Notes: a model not told the origin generated them from the letters alone. Positions 23,491 to 35,369 are shown, counted from the first letter of the stretch. The stretch: 64,000 nucleotides of DNA from Pogona vitticeps (GCF_051106095.1 NC_135793.1:5747501-5811500); one strand, 5' to 3'. Made by a program: numbers and translations.

Positions 23491-24507
23491 AGTCCATGTC
23501 TACTTCCAACCTCTGGATCTGCAGCCAGATAAATGCTGGTGCGTCTCATTTCTACAAATGGCTCGGCCCATGGTCTGCCTCAAAAACTGTGAGAGGGGAA
23601 AAAAAAACCTACAAGACTCCACCGTATTCTACAATAGGTAAGTGGATTAGGTAAATTCATTTCTCATGGAGGTGGCCCTCTCCGTTGATTGCATTATCAG
23701 GATGCAGTTTTCTCTTCTAAATGTTAAGAAAGGATTTGAGACTTTTGCAGGGAGGAAATCCTATAGCATTTCTCCACCTCCTGGAGTTACCTCAGTGAAG
23801 CATACTTCGGGTTGCGATCGCAAGTTATAAATTCCCCGGACTATTGAGTTTAATCCTTTTCAATATAGCTTCCCCGGGGTGCTGAATTGTGTGTGTCCAC
23901 CTTGTAAACAAGTTAATTTATACAGGAAGGCATGTTCACAGCAGTGCGCTGCCTTTAGACAGTATTAGAGGGGGCCGCATTCACGGCTCGGGAGCTGCTG
24001 CGATTTCTCTTTCTGATAATGAGCCCTCCAAGGCCAGGCGGGTTACATTTATTACTGTAAACAGTACCAAGGAATGTCAGAGGGGAGGCTGGCAGAAAAG
24101 AGTCGGGACCGGCCCTCCCATTAGGCAGAGTGAGGCAGCCACCTCGCACAACAGACTGTGTCATGAAAGGGCAGTGTTGTGGAAGAGAACGTTTCAGTAT
24201 TTGACATCGTACTATTGCATTTTTATTCGCCTATATAGAGGATGTCGAGAAGCACTTCCATGTTTTCGTGCACCTGAGGTATTTATTCTTTTTCTGTCAA
24301 AGGCAAGCTACTTGAGATTGACAACAAGGCTGTGTCAACCTCCAAAGGGGCAATAGGTTGGACGCATATTCTGTACATTCACCATTGTTAAGAAAGAGGT
24401 CATCAGCTTGGAAATTTCATGCAGGTGCGATGTAACAAACAGAGCAGGATGTGCTGTGGGCATTTTCTTAGCATGAGAATGGCAGCAGTACAAAAAGGGA
24501 CCGGCGT

Positions 24508-24857
24508 TTGGGGTTTTCTTGGACTACAAATTCCATCATTCTCCTTTCTAGGCATCCCACCTGGCAGAGCCAGACCAGACAGATGTCTAAATTGTGCTCG
24601 CCTAGAGAGGAAAGGACCAGCTGACAGGCTTCATTCCTTGGATAGGCCTAACTTCCTGTTTGAAAAGGAGGTTTCTTAGCAACCATTGCAGCAGCTTCCT
24701 TTTCAAACAGGAAGTTAGCCTTTCCAAGGCAAGGACCCGGCCAGCTGGGCCTTTTTCCCCCCAACTAAGCACAGTTGAGGCGTCTGTAAGGTCTGTGCCC
24801 TGCAGCTTGTACACTCAGAAAAGAGAATAAATGGGATTTGTAGTCCAAAAATCCAAA
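24508..24857. mobile_element. 350-bp imperfect palindrome (foldback MITE)
   Basis: Outer arms 'cttggactacaaattccat' / 'atgggatttgtagtccaaa'. Inner stem 'taacttcctgtttgaaaagg' / 'ccttttcaaacaggaagtta'. Pairing continues through most of the length. Confidence 0.85.
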
Positions 24858-25412
24858 ATGCACAACCGTAATTACAAATACAAGATTTAATAGCTGCCGT
24901 CTTCCTCCATGAGATATTGAAAGCACAATGTACATATCTTGTAACAGAAGTCAGACTCATTTCCCTTGAAAATTTGCTGTGATTGTTTTTGAAGCTATGA
25001 AAACTATAGACTTGGAAAATGTAATAAAAGCTGCTACGCTTGTCAAGGTGATAAATTACATATCCAGTTTCAACGTGAGTTTCTGTGTGGCACACCAGCA
25101 GTAGTAACTGTTGTTTACATATACCTGGTGAATAATTATTTATATCCATAGCAGATTTATATAGGCTATGGATTTGTGACTTGTAGAACGGGTGTGATCT
25201 GTGAAGGTGCAATACAGGGAGCACGCATCAACGCAGAACAACAACCTTGGCTAGTTATACCCTCAGACGAACAAATGGTCTGAAAAGAGGTGCAATAATA
25301 GCCCATATAGTTACCAGGAAGATACAGAAAGATATTCTAAAACGTTTCCCCCAGTCGCATTCAGAAGTGGTGTAGCAGCTGTTTCTTCATGATATCAGAA
25401 ATGGACTCTAAT

Positions 25413-25622
25413 TAGAGATGGGCACAAGCCACGATTCCACGGTTTGGCCACAGAGCTTCTTCTTCTGCGGATGCCCCAGCTTCCCAGCCCTGCCTCCGCC
25501 AGCGGGTGCCCACTCAAGAGACAGCGGCTGGAAGAGAGAGGGATGGGAAGCCAAGGTGCCCAACGAAGAAGCAGTGTGACCAAACTGCCAAACTGCATCG
25601 AACTGGTTCGTGCCCATCTCTA
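25413..25622. mobile_element. hAT-type MITE, copy 1
   Basis: Begins tagagatgggcac, ends gtgcccatctcta. The flanking 8-mers agree only in part. Confidence 0.8.
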
Positions 25623-25646
25623 GTGATAATCCATGAAAACTGGTAT

Positions 25647-25700
25647 TAAATAAATCTGCTAGGCTTTAAAGGTGCCACAAGACTCTTCAGCTTCTGTTGT
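25647..25700 (+). repeat. Short ancient repeat remnant
   Basis: 'aaataaatctgctaggcttt' and 'aaggtgccacaagactcttc' match a phrase common in reptile genomes next to hammerhead-like Penelope-type tails. Confidence 0.4.
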
Positions 25701-27050
25701 GCTACTGCGGTTTCAGTGAAGATCATTGGGAAAGGGAAGGAGTGTTCATATCCACACATGCTCCGGAGGTCCCTAGATTACAGAGGCAAGGAACGGGTGA
25801 TTCCTGGACAGTGAGAAGTGTTTTGTGTGTGAGACTCTGCACTCGTGTACATGGACGCAACAGGTGTGTGCTGCTGTAAGATCCCAACCAACATGAAATC
25901 TTTTAGGACCAAAAATCTTGAACACCCCCATTTTAGAGCCTGAGAGATCAATGCCAAGGAAGATGAGGTCTCGGGTTCTTACCTTCCTCCATTTTGCATC
26001 ATTTATAAGGTTTTGTTTTTAAAATAAGTAGCATTGCAACAATACAATAAAACATTCTGTTTACTGAGTGCCGTCATGAGGAGACCAAACTTCTCATAGC
26101 CAAACTTCAGCAAGAAGATCGTGATGCAAGTTGAGGGAAACCCGAGCATGGAAGTTACTTTTTAGAAGTAATTCATTCTTGTTCTTTGTTATAAAGTTTG
26201 GAAAGTAATGCAGATCCTCACTGATTGTCTATGGTCTGTATGCTATAAATTTTTACACTTTTTTTTTTAAAAAGCATGTAATAACAAGATAATGACATGA
26301 AATAAGAAACATTTGGAACACACTGGCTGAAATATGCAGTTAAACAAAGTGTAACTTTTAGACACAAACTGCTGGAAATTTAAAAATCTGTATAGGCGTG
26401 ATCTGTTGTATATTGAGTCTTACAACTCAGGGTGCAACATAATGTGCATATGGAGTTTTCTTAATTTACAGTAATTCGTGTCTCAGATTTAAACTGTTTG
26501 CAGAACTGCGCGGTCAGATTTTAGCCAATGCCTCAGAAAGTGCCTTAAAATGCCCTTTAAAAGTAACTTTTGAAACTAGCTAGAAAACAGCATTTCTTAC
26601 AAAAGGGAAGTACCTTTAATCTTCCTTGTTACTTTGCTTTTGTAATCTAATTCTGCCATAAATATGCTTGGCGCCCCCAAAAGCAACTGGTTACAGCCAC
26701 AATTAACTTGCAATTTTCAATCAGTACATAGATAAAATAGGCATAAACTCCTTGCACACATTGATTACCTTTGGTAATCTACTATAATGGGGGGGGGGGG
26801 CTAAACAAGTGACTCTTTCCAGCCCAGTTAAGTTACTGTGCCTTGCAGTTCACTTTTTGGTGGGCTGGCTATCTATCTGTTGCCTTGCGTGATGCTCACA
26901 AAGGCCACCTTCAAAGGATTGTTCTGGCCTCCTGCGATTTCTGAGCTGAGGAGGAAATGTCATAACAGCAGAGTTTGGGAAAGTTAGTTTTCAAGACTGC
27001 CGCTCCCGGAAATCCCTAAGCCAACACAGACACCTGGTGCCCATACCTGC
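25700..27050. other. Gene-free stretch, nothing recognised
   Basis: AT-rich sequence with no gene or clear transposon. Possibly includes distal 3' UTR of the syntaxin-like gene (minus-strand ATTAAA near 26612). Confidence 0.3.
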
Positions 27051-27059
27051 TGGGGGAAT

Positions 27060-27305
27060 TCCGTGAGGCGGAGAGGTGATGTAATCTCTGGACAAATGAG
27101 CAATCTTCCCGTCTGCGGCTTAGAAGGAAGGTACCTCCAGATGCCGGGTTCAGGGGAAGGGGGATCAGGAAAAAGGTCCCTCGTGGTCTCGTGGGCTCCC
27201 AGAGGCATCTGGTGGGGCCACGGTGAGAGACAGCAAACTGGACTAGATGGGCCCTTGGCCTGATCCAGCAGGACCCTTCTTCTGTTCTTATGGTATATGG
27301 AAGTG
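27060..27305 (+). repeat. CR1/L2-clade LINE 3' end
   Basis: 'ctggactagatgggcccttg' and 'gcctgatccagcaggaccct', then ttcttctgttcttatgg, the usual tail motif of this amniote LINE. Confidence 0.75.
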
Positions 27306-27319
27306 CACAAGGCATTCAG

Positions 27320-28796
27320 GCGGGCTTGGGCGGTGTGACTTCATGACACCAGATCTTGCTATTCTTTTGGATTATATCCCCAGAACCTGGCGGGGTTAGG
27401 ATTAGATCTGCCAGTCTAAAAAACGATACTTCTCCAAGCCCCAAATCATCCCCGCCACCACCCTCAACTTATAGAAAGGCAAACATTGCGGAAAGGCCTA
27501 TATCACTGTATAACAGGAGAAAAAAAAAGTCTGTACAGATAGAAATGTAAACATTAACACCCTTAATTCATACAATGCACCATTCAAGACATGAATGAGA
27601 AGAAGGCCAGAAGCCCTTTGAACGCTTGAAACCAAAACGGGCACAGCCCACATTAAAGAGTCCGGGGATTAAATACGGCCGGCAAGCTGATTTGCTGCTA
27701 TTCGGTCGTGCCGTTTGGTGGCAAAGCCACCTCCTCCGTGCCCAGAAAAAATGACGTCTCTGCTCCTTTGTGTGGATGTGACATTCAAACCACCAGGAAG
27801 CCACAGGGATTAGCAGCAACTGCGTAAAAGGCTAAAAGCAGAAAAATGTGGAGGAAGTGTCTCACCCAATTTTATCTTGCCCGTCAAATGTTTTCTTTGG
27901 ACCGGTATCTTTTAAAAAGACACTGCAGGCTTTCGTGTTGTCCGGTCATCTGTTCCCATTGCTTTGGGGCAATGAAGTGAAGGAAAGATCCGTCCATCCG
28001 GCTAGGACCAAAAGGTTTTTTTAAAAGCCTTTCCAAATGTCTCAGACGCTTATTCCTGTCTTTGTGAATTCTGTTTTCCCCCATCTGTGATACCACCTCT
28101 TCAATGGCAGGGCCAGCACTGTACCTGTTGAGCAAACACTCAGTTTTTAAACAGGCAAAAATACCTGAGAAACATGCCTTAGAACGTGGCAGGTGTACCT
28201 TTCTTTCAGAGCTGAATACCTGGAAGTCCGGAACATGCAAGCGATGATCAGTCAAATGTTCTTTCCTTAGAAAGCTGGGTCTGTAGTTTTTTTCCCCCCT
28301 TCGGTGGTAGAGCTGAAGACACAAACATCTTTGCATCATTATCGCCATCATCACATTGTTATTAAGAACAGTGGTAATTAAAAAAAAATCCCAATGGGAG
28401 TTGACCCAAAATATGAGGGATGAGGTGAACCAATCGCTATTTTACCACAGCTACATTGACCCTCCAGATATCCAGTTTAAAAAAGAAACACCACTTAATT
28501 ACCAGTTGTCGATAATCCACAACTGAGGAGGACCAGGCACTTCTGTGACCTTCACGGGACTCTCACTGTAGGGTGACACTCTTGGTCTTCCTCCAACGAG
28601 CATCTTCTCACGTTCACAAAAACGCAACAAAAAAAGTCCCCTAACACGAAAGTGCATTTCCAAATGGAACCACCCACCCTTTGCATCAAGGACTCGTCTA
28701 CAAGGATGTGTGCATCAAATGCTCCAGAGTGCTGTCGTTCAACCTTGGTAGACCTTTTCTCTTCAAGGGATATTCCAGAATCTCCCCTTTTCCTGC
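27320..28796. other. No further coding exon seen; likely 3' UTR of the syntaxin-like gene
   Basis: No repeat signature was recognised. A 156-codon minus frame at 27884-28354 has no domain. The UTR assignment is positional inference. Confidence 0.3.
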
Positions 28797-29696
28797 TCAG
28801 CGCACCACACTCGGCGTAGCCATGCACGAGAGGCATGTGCAGCAAGCACACAGCCCCAGCAACGCCGACAGGGCCGCGGAAAACCGGGATTGGCGCTCAT
28901 ACTTGAGAGCTTTCTTGACCTCCTCGTTGGACTGGGAGATGTAGTCCAGAGTATGGAGAACATTGTACTCTATGTTGTTGATGGTCTCCCCTTGCTCTGC
29001 GACCAAGACCTCCATGTGGAGAAAGAGGCTGTGCAGCTCACCGATCTGAGCTTCCAAGTCCAGCAGCTGTTGGTGGCGCACCTGTGCCAGGGCCAGATGT
29101 TGCTTGGCCTTGAGGACATCCAGGTCTTGGCCGACGATGCGTGGTGCCACAGGGCTGTCGACGAGGCGCTTGAGGTCTTCTTCCTGGAGGCTCAATCCGG
29201 CCAGTTCCGTCTGCCTCCTGATCTGCTCCTTCAGCTTCTCCACGTACTGGGTCTCCTTGGCGTAATGGCAGGTGACAATCTCCCGGTAGCGGTTGATCAG
29301 GACGCAAAGCTGGCTGTGGCGGATGCGGTGGAGGGCCAGCCCTTGCCGGTCATCTCTGGCCAGAGATTCTTGGATGCTGTTGAGCTTCGGCTGGAGGGTT
29401 TTGGCTTCCCTGGTGAAAGCCTCTTTGATCTTACACAGCTCTTTCTTCTCCTCGCAGATGCTCTCCTCGGTGGTACAGCAGAGGACTTGATGTTGCTTTC
29501 TGTCAACGTTCTCGGAGAACTCCTCCAACTTATCCAGAGATGACGAGAGAGCGCTAATCTCCTGGAAGACCTTGTCCATGGCATTGCCCTCATCTTCTTT
29601 GAAAACAGGGTTGTCGAAGGAAAGCGTCTCGTCCACCTCCCAGTAGTCACTTTCTTCATTCACTCGGTTCTTCAGTTCCTCTAATCGGTCCTTCAT
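28797..29696 (-). CDS. Syntaxin-11/19-like Qa-SNARE, complete single-exon CDS (299 aa)
   Basis: Qa-SNAREs pair with SNAP-type partners to drive vesicle fusion. Syntaxins 11 and 19 are the members anchored by lipidated cysteines rather than a membrane helix. The start MKDRLEELKNRV is chosen because both human proteins begin MKDRL, and because a splice acceptor lies 18 nt upstream. Residues about 36-150 form the three-helix (Habc) region and about 211-271 the SNARE motif (LHSLFLHMEVLVAEQGETIN) with zero-layer Gln235. The tail has Cys283, 285, 286, 288 and 291 and no transmembrane segment. The length is close to the 287-294 aa of the relatives. The usual NPCR motif before the cysteines is replaced (YERQSRFSAALSALLG), and identity to either relative looks modest by eye, so this may be a separate reptile or ancient paralogue. 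The frame is intact. It is tandem with BRWD3, roughly 20 kb from its probable 3' end. Confidence 0.9.
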   Translation of the reverse strand: MKDRLEELKNRVNEESDYWEVDETLSFDNPVFKEDEGNAMDKVFQEISALSSSLDKLEEFSENVDRKQHQVLCCTTEESICEEKKELCKIKEAFTREAKTLQPKLNSIQESLARDDRQGLALHRIRHSQLCVLINRYREIVTCHYAKETQYVEKLKEQIRRQTELAGLSLQEEDLKRLVDSPVAPRIVGQDLDVLKAKQHLALAQVRHQQLLDLEAQIGELHSLFLHMEVLVAEQGETINNIEYNVLHTLDYISQSNEEVKKALKYERQSRFSAALSALLGLCACCTCLSCMATPSVVR

Positions 29697-29714
29697 CTTC
29701 AGCTCTTCTCGAAG
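29697..29714 (-). other. 5' UTR part of the syntaxin-like coding exon, with splice acceptor
   Basis: The minus strand reads ...GATGTTTCCAG, then CTTCGAGAAGAGCTGAAG directly before the ATG. The AG is at 29715-29716. This implies an upstream non-coding exon (to the right), which could not be located, and an all-coding second exon like that recalled for mammalian STX11. The frame is also open through the acceptor for 20 more codons, but the family start favours the inner ATG. Confidence 0.65.
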
Positions 29715-30489
29715 CTGGAAACATCCGTACCAGATGAAGCAGTGACCAGGGCACACCCATCGGCTTTTACAAGGATTCGGAGGGAGTTTAAGAACTTTTG
29801 CGTCAGTGGACGTCGCTTTCCAAAAAGGGAGAGAAGGAAAGGAGGAAAACTTCCCTCCCTAACACTATGGCAAATATTGACTATGGCAATAAGCTTCTAA
29901 AACAGCGTTTGCTCTTGATCACATGACGCCCAGAGACCGGCTAAACGAGATTCCATGCCAGATGTGAGTGGCACGTAGCCCATAAATAGAAGGTGAGCTG
30001 TAGAAATGAACTTTCTGAGTGGAGTTATGAGGAAATGTGAAGAGGAGGGGTGGGGGAAGAGATGTTTCCAGCTAGACTCGGCCAATTCTAAAGGTGATCC
30101 TGTGTTATCTTTAACTGCCGGTGCCTAAACCGCCAGGGAAGATTGTGTACGCATTACGTGATTTCACAACCAGACCGTCCATTCACATGAATAACAGTTC
30201 AACTTACTTCCTTAAAAAAAAAATAAGTCACTAGTCCTTAAAGTGGCAAAGATTTGTTTTTATAAGAAGAAAAGAAGGGTTTTTGATTCTTTGCCCTTAG
30301 CGAGCAGAATCAACATAAATTAGGAAAGGGAAGCATCAAAAAGCTGAATATGTGCTCAGGGAAGCGTGAAGATAGAAGAGCTAAAGCAGAAGTAGACCAC
30401 AGTGGCTTTCCGGAAGTTTCTGGATGGCCACTCCCTTGATCCTTCACCTTTTGCTATGCTAAACACTTCTAGAGTATTTCTATTTTTAA

Positions 30490-30665
30490 TTTTTCTTAAT
30501 TAGTTTTGCTGTTATGTGCCGTCAAATTGCATCTGGCTTATGAAGACCCTCATGGGGTTTTCAAGGTAACGGCGAGATATTTAAGAAGTGGTTTTAACCA
30601 CATCATCCTTACAAATGGTTTTCTTGGTCTGTCACTCTATCCACTTTACCACACCGGCTCTGACA
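30490..30665 (-). repeat. RTE-like/tRNA-headed repeat remnant
   Basis: 'gttatgtgccgtcaaattgc' ... 'ctctatccactttaccacac' mirror the tail and head of the element at 3655-3975. Confidence 0.5.
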
Positions 30666-30711
30666 CTCCAGCTTGTAATTTTTCTATCCTGCCTTTCATC
30701 TAAATAGCTCA

Positions 30712-31130
30712 ATGTTGGAGATTTTACTGCCTCTAGTGGGTGTGGTTGGGAGGGACCTTTGTGGGCTGAGGTGACTGTCTGAGGTCACCAGCACTAACCA
30801 ATAGTGCACTCCTGCCTCAGATTTCAAAAAGAGTCCTGCCTCTCTGCGGAGTGCTCCTTTCTCTCCCTCTCTTGAATCGGTTGAAGTCTGTTGCTGAAAG
30901 CAGCCAGTCTTTGGTAAGTTTGCTGTTGATCTGTTCACAATTGGAAGTAATGGAACAGTTTTATTCTTTCTCCTACTAATGTCTCAAGAGTGAGTTATTG
31001 AACCTGTAGGTGTCAGTTGATAAGGAAAGGGGTGGACTACTCTGTGGAACTTGAAGCTATTCGGCTCTGTGAATCCCTGCACTTCTGCTGCACTGCTAGA
31101 GGAATTTAACCCACAATTCAAAACTGTGCA
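30712..31130 (+). repeat. Unclassified interspersed repeat, copy 3 of 3 (longest)
   Basis: Overlaps copy 1 in its left part and copy 2 in its right part, so the family is at least 400 bp. No coding sequence or terminal repeats were recognised. Confidence 0.6.
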
Positions 31131-31149
31131 ACACCCAAGGCAATACTAT

Positions 31150-31295
31150 GGCTCTAGTGCTCCTCCTCTCTGAACCTCACAACAGTTTTGTGAGGTGGGT
31201 CTGAGCATGAGAGCAGGGGTTGCCCTGAGTGAGCCAGTGTGCTGTACGGCGAGAGATATGAACACAGGTCCTTGCTGAATGCTCTAACCACTGCT
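31150..31295 (-). repeat. Old MIR-like/tRNA-derived SINE remnant
   Basis: 'cctcacaacagttttgtgag' ... 'ctgaatgctctaaccactgc' resembles a common amniote SINE in complement. Confidence 0.45.
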
Positions 31296-31299
31296 CAAG

Positions 31300-31935
31300 G
31301 TCTCAGCTCGCTGCTCCCATCTGTACACCATGCTGACTCAAGAAATGGACCATTTTCTAAATATGATCAAGAGGGAATTCAGCTACCTGGATGCAATGCA
31401 GTGGAATCAGCGATCCTGTGAGAAATGGACCTTGGCCTCAATATGTATAAACAAACCCTTGATGCTAAATTATCTATATGAGCATTTGAAAGCATTTAAC
31501 AATTGTTGGATTAAAAATTTTGTGCCACACAAAATATACATTCGTAAATGTAAGCAAAGGAAGAGAGTCTGACCACTCTTTACAAAATGGTAATGAATGC
31601 AGCCAGGATCCATTTAGAAAACCACCTGCCTCGAACCCGCTCTGCCGAATGGCTGACGGGCCTGGAAATATAGTGCTGAATAACTGGATAGATGGTTATT
31701 TAAGGGAATTACCATATCTCTGATTATCCTTTGTAAGAAGAAGATCAGATGGAGACAGAATGGCTTGCTTTCAAAGTCTAGAAAAAGCAGGAGAATGGAT
31801 GAGGAGCTGAGAGCTGGTGATTACTGGCAATTTGAGAGAGAAGGGGATAAGATGGCCTCCAGGTGAGGTGGCAGCTGGAAGCCCTCCTCCTTTGTCTCGT
31901 CCAGTTCTTTTCCACCTCTGATCCTTTCCTGGAAA
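31300..31935. other. Gene-free stretch, nothing recognised
   Basis: No supported feature. Confidence 0.35.
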
Positions 31936-31937
31936 AG

Positions 31938-32043
31938 AGGAAGGAAGGAAGGAAGGAAGGAAGGAAGGAAGGAAGGAAGGAAGGAAGGAAGGAAGGAAGG
32001 AAGGAAGGAAGGAAGGAAGGAAGGAAGGAAGGAAGGAAGGAAA
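31938..32043. repeat. (GGAA)n microsatellite
   Basis: About 26 GGAA units without interruption. Confidence 0.98.
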
Positions 32044-32049
32044 CATACT

Positions 32050-33750
32050 GTATCTATTCTTCAAAAGCCTCCGTACAATAATTAGAGCTATTTTTAAAAG
32101 GTTCAGTTAGTATTATTTTTTTTCCTGATTCTGGTGGTTTGTTCACTCCACACTCTGACCTCCAAACCTTCCCATGTACCAGAGAGGAGTAGAAGTATTT
32201 ATTTTGCAGTCACTGACCCAATATTTAGACCAGATTTCTCTTGAGCACCACAAAGTGGAAGCCGGAGCACATGCGCTATGACAAATCAGCGCTAAATGGA
32301 CTCCGCGCTATGTGAGATATTACTGCATTTTTGAAAAAAAGGGAAAAATTCTCGAAGGCGATCGCCCGTCTAAAAGAGACACAGCACGTTCTCTCCCCCC
32401 TGCCTAAATGCAAAATGGCCAAGCAGCTGCAGAGATACCTTGCAGGTAATGGGGACATTGTACTCTATCCATCATGAGCCCCCAAAAAGGAAGAGATACC
32501 CATGATGCCGTTCGCTTCATGACTTTCCTCCAAGGACAGTGTACACCCCATCAAAATCCCTGCATGATTCATTTAATCGGGCACCAATAAGGATGACCAA
32601 GCAACCATAATTTATGAAATAGGAGCCCGTTTGGTTTCCTTGGTGCTTAATACACTTTCCTTAGAGACAGGGGAAGAACCCCATAGAAACACACATAACA
32701 GATATTATGTTTCTTGGGACAGCTGTTAATAATCTGAGGCCCTTCAGAAATGGGCTGTATTTATATATATACTAGAAGTTGTTGCCTGTGTAGAATAATT
32801 ATGCCATTGAAAAATGCACAGTTTCCCACCTGAGATACACCTAATTGTTATAAAATAGTAATTGAAGCTAGGATTATTGAGCATTGCCCCTTCACAATTT
32901 CTTTTTCTCCACCTCCCCATTCTAAGGGGCCGAGAGGTTCTGCCTGCTTGAATTGGAAAAATCTGGATGTATTCTGTGTCGGTTCTTCTTCTGGCTGCCT
33001 TCGCTTTCTGGAGAAAACTCATTTGTCGGTTTTTGTCTTTGCCACTTCCTCCTTTAAGTTTCAGCGACGACTCTTGATTGTATTTTTCTCCGTGCACGCT
33101 CTCTCTCTCTTTGCCTTTCATTCTCCCCGGTGCAAGGAAGAGCATTTCTTTTAAAAAAATTGAAGTTATGCGGAAGAAAGACTGCAGAGCCATTAAAACA
33201 GAATGGGGCCATTTGCAGCTGGAAAGGTGTGGGTAAATAATTTACAAGAGGGCCGAGGGGATGTGCCAGCCACGCACTGACCTCATTGTAGCAAGCGGGG
33301 AACCCGTTGATCCAGAACAAGATGACTGATTCCCGTTGCTACTGAAGCTCATGACAAGGAACAAGAAGGCCGAGTCGCTCGTTGAGTAGCAAATCTTTAA
33401 CGCCATTCCGAGAAAAGCTGCAAGGCCAAAATGCCATCATTAGCTCAACATCCACTCGTGCGAATTGTACCTGCTATATTTTTTTAAATTGTCTTCCAAA
33501 GGTGTATAAAGTACTTTCAGCTCTGTTGCGCAAAGCACAGCCGGAATATCTCCATTGCTATAATTAACTCACAAGTGACCGATAACGGGAATGACGGGTT
33601 TGTGGAAATGAAAGAGATCAGAGCCTGGATAAGTCCCTTTGGGGAATTTCCAGATGAAGAGAATCTTCAGCCATCAGGGCCACAGCTGGCTAAGGAAGCT
33701 GGGATTGCAGTCCTAAAAGTAACCTCTTCAAGCTATCAATATAAGTAAGT
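32050..33750. other. Gene-free stretch, nothing recognised
   Basis: Frames up to 149 codons occur, none with a recognised domain. Confidence 0.35.
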
Positions 33751-33759
33751 AGATGAGCG

Positions 33760-33982
33760 ATCATGAGAAGAGAAGATTCCCTGGAAAAGCCCCTGATGTT
33801 GGGAAAGAGTGAAGGCAAGAGGAGAAGGGGATGGCAGAGGACGAGATGGCTGGACAGTGTCGCCAAAGCGACCAACATGAATTTGACCCAACTCCGGAGG
33901 CAGTGGAAGACAGGAAGGCCTGGCATGCTCTGGTCCATGGGGTCACGAAGAGTCGGACACGACTAAACGACTAAACAACAAA
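33760..33982 (+). mobile_element. Short Bov-B 3' insertion with 9-bp target-site duplication
   Basis: agatgagcg lies at 33751-33759 and 33983-33991. The insert matches the last 220 bp of the Bov-B copy at 7343-7850. Confidence 0.88.
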
Positions 33983-34091
33983 AGATGAGCGCTGGTGATA
34001 ACAGTGCTGTTAACCAAAATGTGTCAAATTACCCGAGAAAAGTGAATGAGTAACAAACTGTATAACAAAACCCTTCCCCTAGCGCAGTGCA

Positions 34092-34575
34092 TTGGTTAAG
34101 CCTCACCTAGAGTACTATGTCCAGTTCTGGACACCGCACTTCAAAAAGGAGGCCAACAAACTGTAGCAAATTCGGATGAGGGCAACAAGGATGGTCAGGG
34201 GACTGGAAACCAAGCCCTAGAAGCTAAGACTGAAAGAACTGGTCAAGCCTTGAGAAAAGGAAGACTGAGGGGAGATAGGATAGCACTTTTCAAAGACTTG
34301 AAAGGCTCTCATCCAGAGGAGGGGCAGGATCTGTTCTCAATCATCCCGGAATGAAGGACACGTAATAACGGGCTCAAATTACAGGAAGCCAGATTTTGCT
34401 TGAATATCAGGAAAAGTGTCTTAATTGTTAAAGCAGTACGACCAGGGAAATAATTGCCTTGGGAGGTGGTGAGCGCTCCAACATTGGAGGCATTGAAGAG
34501 AAAATTGGACCACCCTCTGTCAAATCTACTTTGATGTGGATTCCTGCACTGAGCATGGGGTTGGACTCTATGTCT
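34092..34575 (+). repeat. CR1 LINE 3' fragment
   Basis: 'tactatgtccagttctggac', 'gcattgaagagaaaattgg' and 'gggttggactctatg' in forward orientation, followed by a (TTG)n run at about 34599-34618. Confidence 0.85.
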
Positions 34576-34624
34576 TTACTCACCCCTTCCGACTTTTGTT
34601 GTTGTTGTTGTTGTTGTTAAGAAG

Positions 34625-35365
34625 TTTGGGGGAAAAAATCCCACAGACCTACGACTGAAAAAAAATGAAAATCCGAAAGAAAGGAACACTGACAGAATTC
34701 TTCTCCATCAGAGATACAACAAACCGCTATTTTCGAGGATTCAACAAGAGTTACCAAAAGTTAGTTTAAAAAACTAAAAAACCAAATCTTCTAGAATCGT
34801 GCAGCTGCCTGGGAGATTCTGGTTATTTGAGCTTCCTCAGAGTAACTTTTCACTTATGGGGATCTACAGTAGTCACCATACAACGGCATGCCTGTGTAGA
34901 GGGTTAGTTGAAGAATCAACGTATTCAGAATCGATGATAAGTGACTGGTAGGATGTGACAGGTACAAACATGACTCGGTATCCAGATATCCTAAAGTGTT
35001 AAATCATTTCACTGTATAAAAACAATTGGTGGACTTCTTCAGAGGCTCTCTTAATCTATATTCATATCAGGAACCCTACCAAATTTTCATGAAAGTCCAC
35101 CTTATAATTCATGAACCTATCCTGAGAGCACGCCGGAGAGTTCATGAATATTCAGGGAGCAATGATTTTTCTTTCAGCTGCTAATTGAACGGAACAGTTC
35201 GTAGCTAACAAGGCGATGTTTAATAATCTTTAGAAGACATTTGCCTAATTTGCTGTACAAAACTATCATAAGCCCTATCTCTTTTTTATTTATTTAATTA
35301 GGCATTGATCTTGTCTCGTCCAGGAGCTCAGGAGGAATAGCGATTCTAGCCGCGTTATTTCCACT
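34625..35365. other. Gene-free stretch, nothing recognised
   Basis: No supported feature. Confidence 0.35.
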
Positions 35366-35369
35366 GTCA

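Noticed and set aside
27884-28354. 156-codon minus-strand frame downstream of the syntaxin-like gene
   Set aside because: No domain, no splice sites judged convincing; most likely 3' UTR.
28890-29543. 217-codon plus-strand frame, Leu-rich
   Set aside because: It lies exactly antisense to the syntaxin-like coding region, which has clear family motifs.
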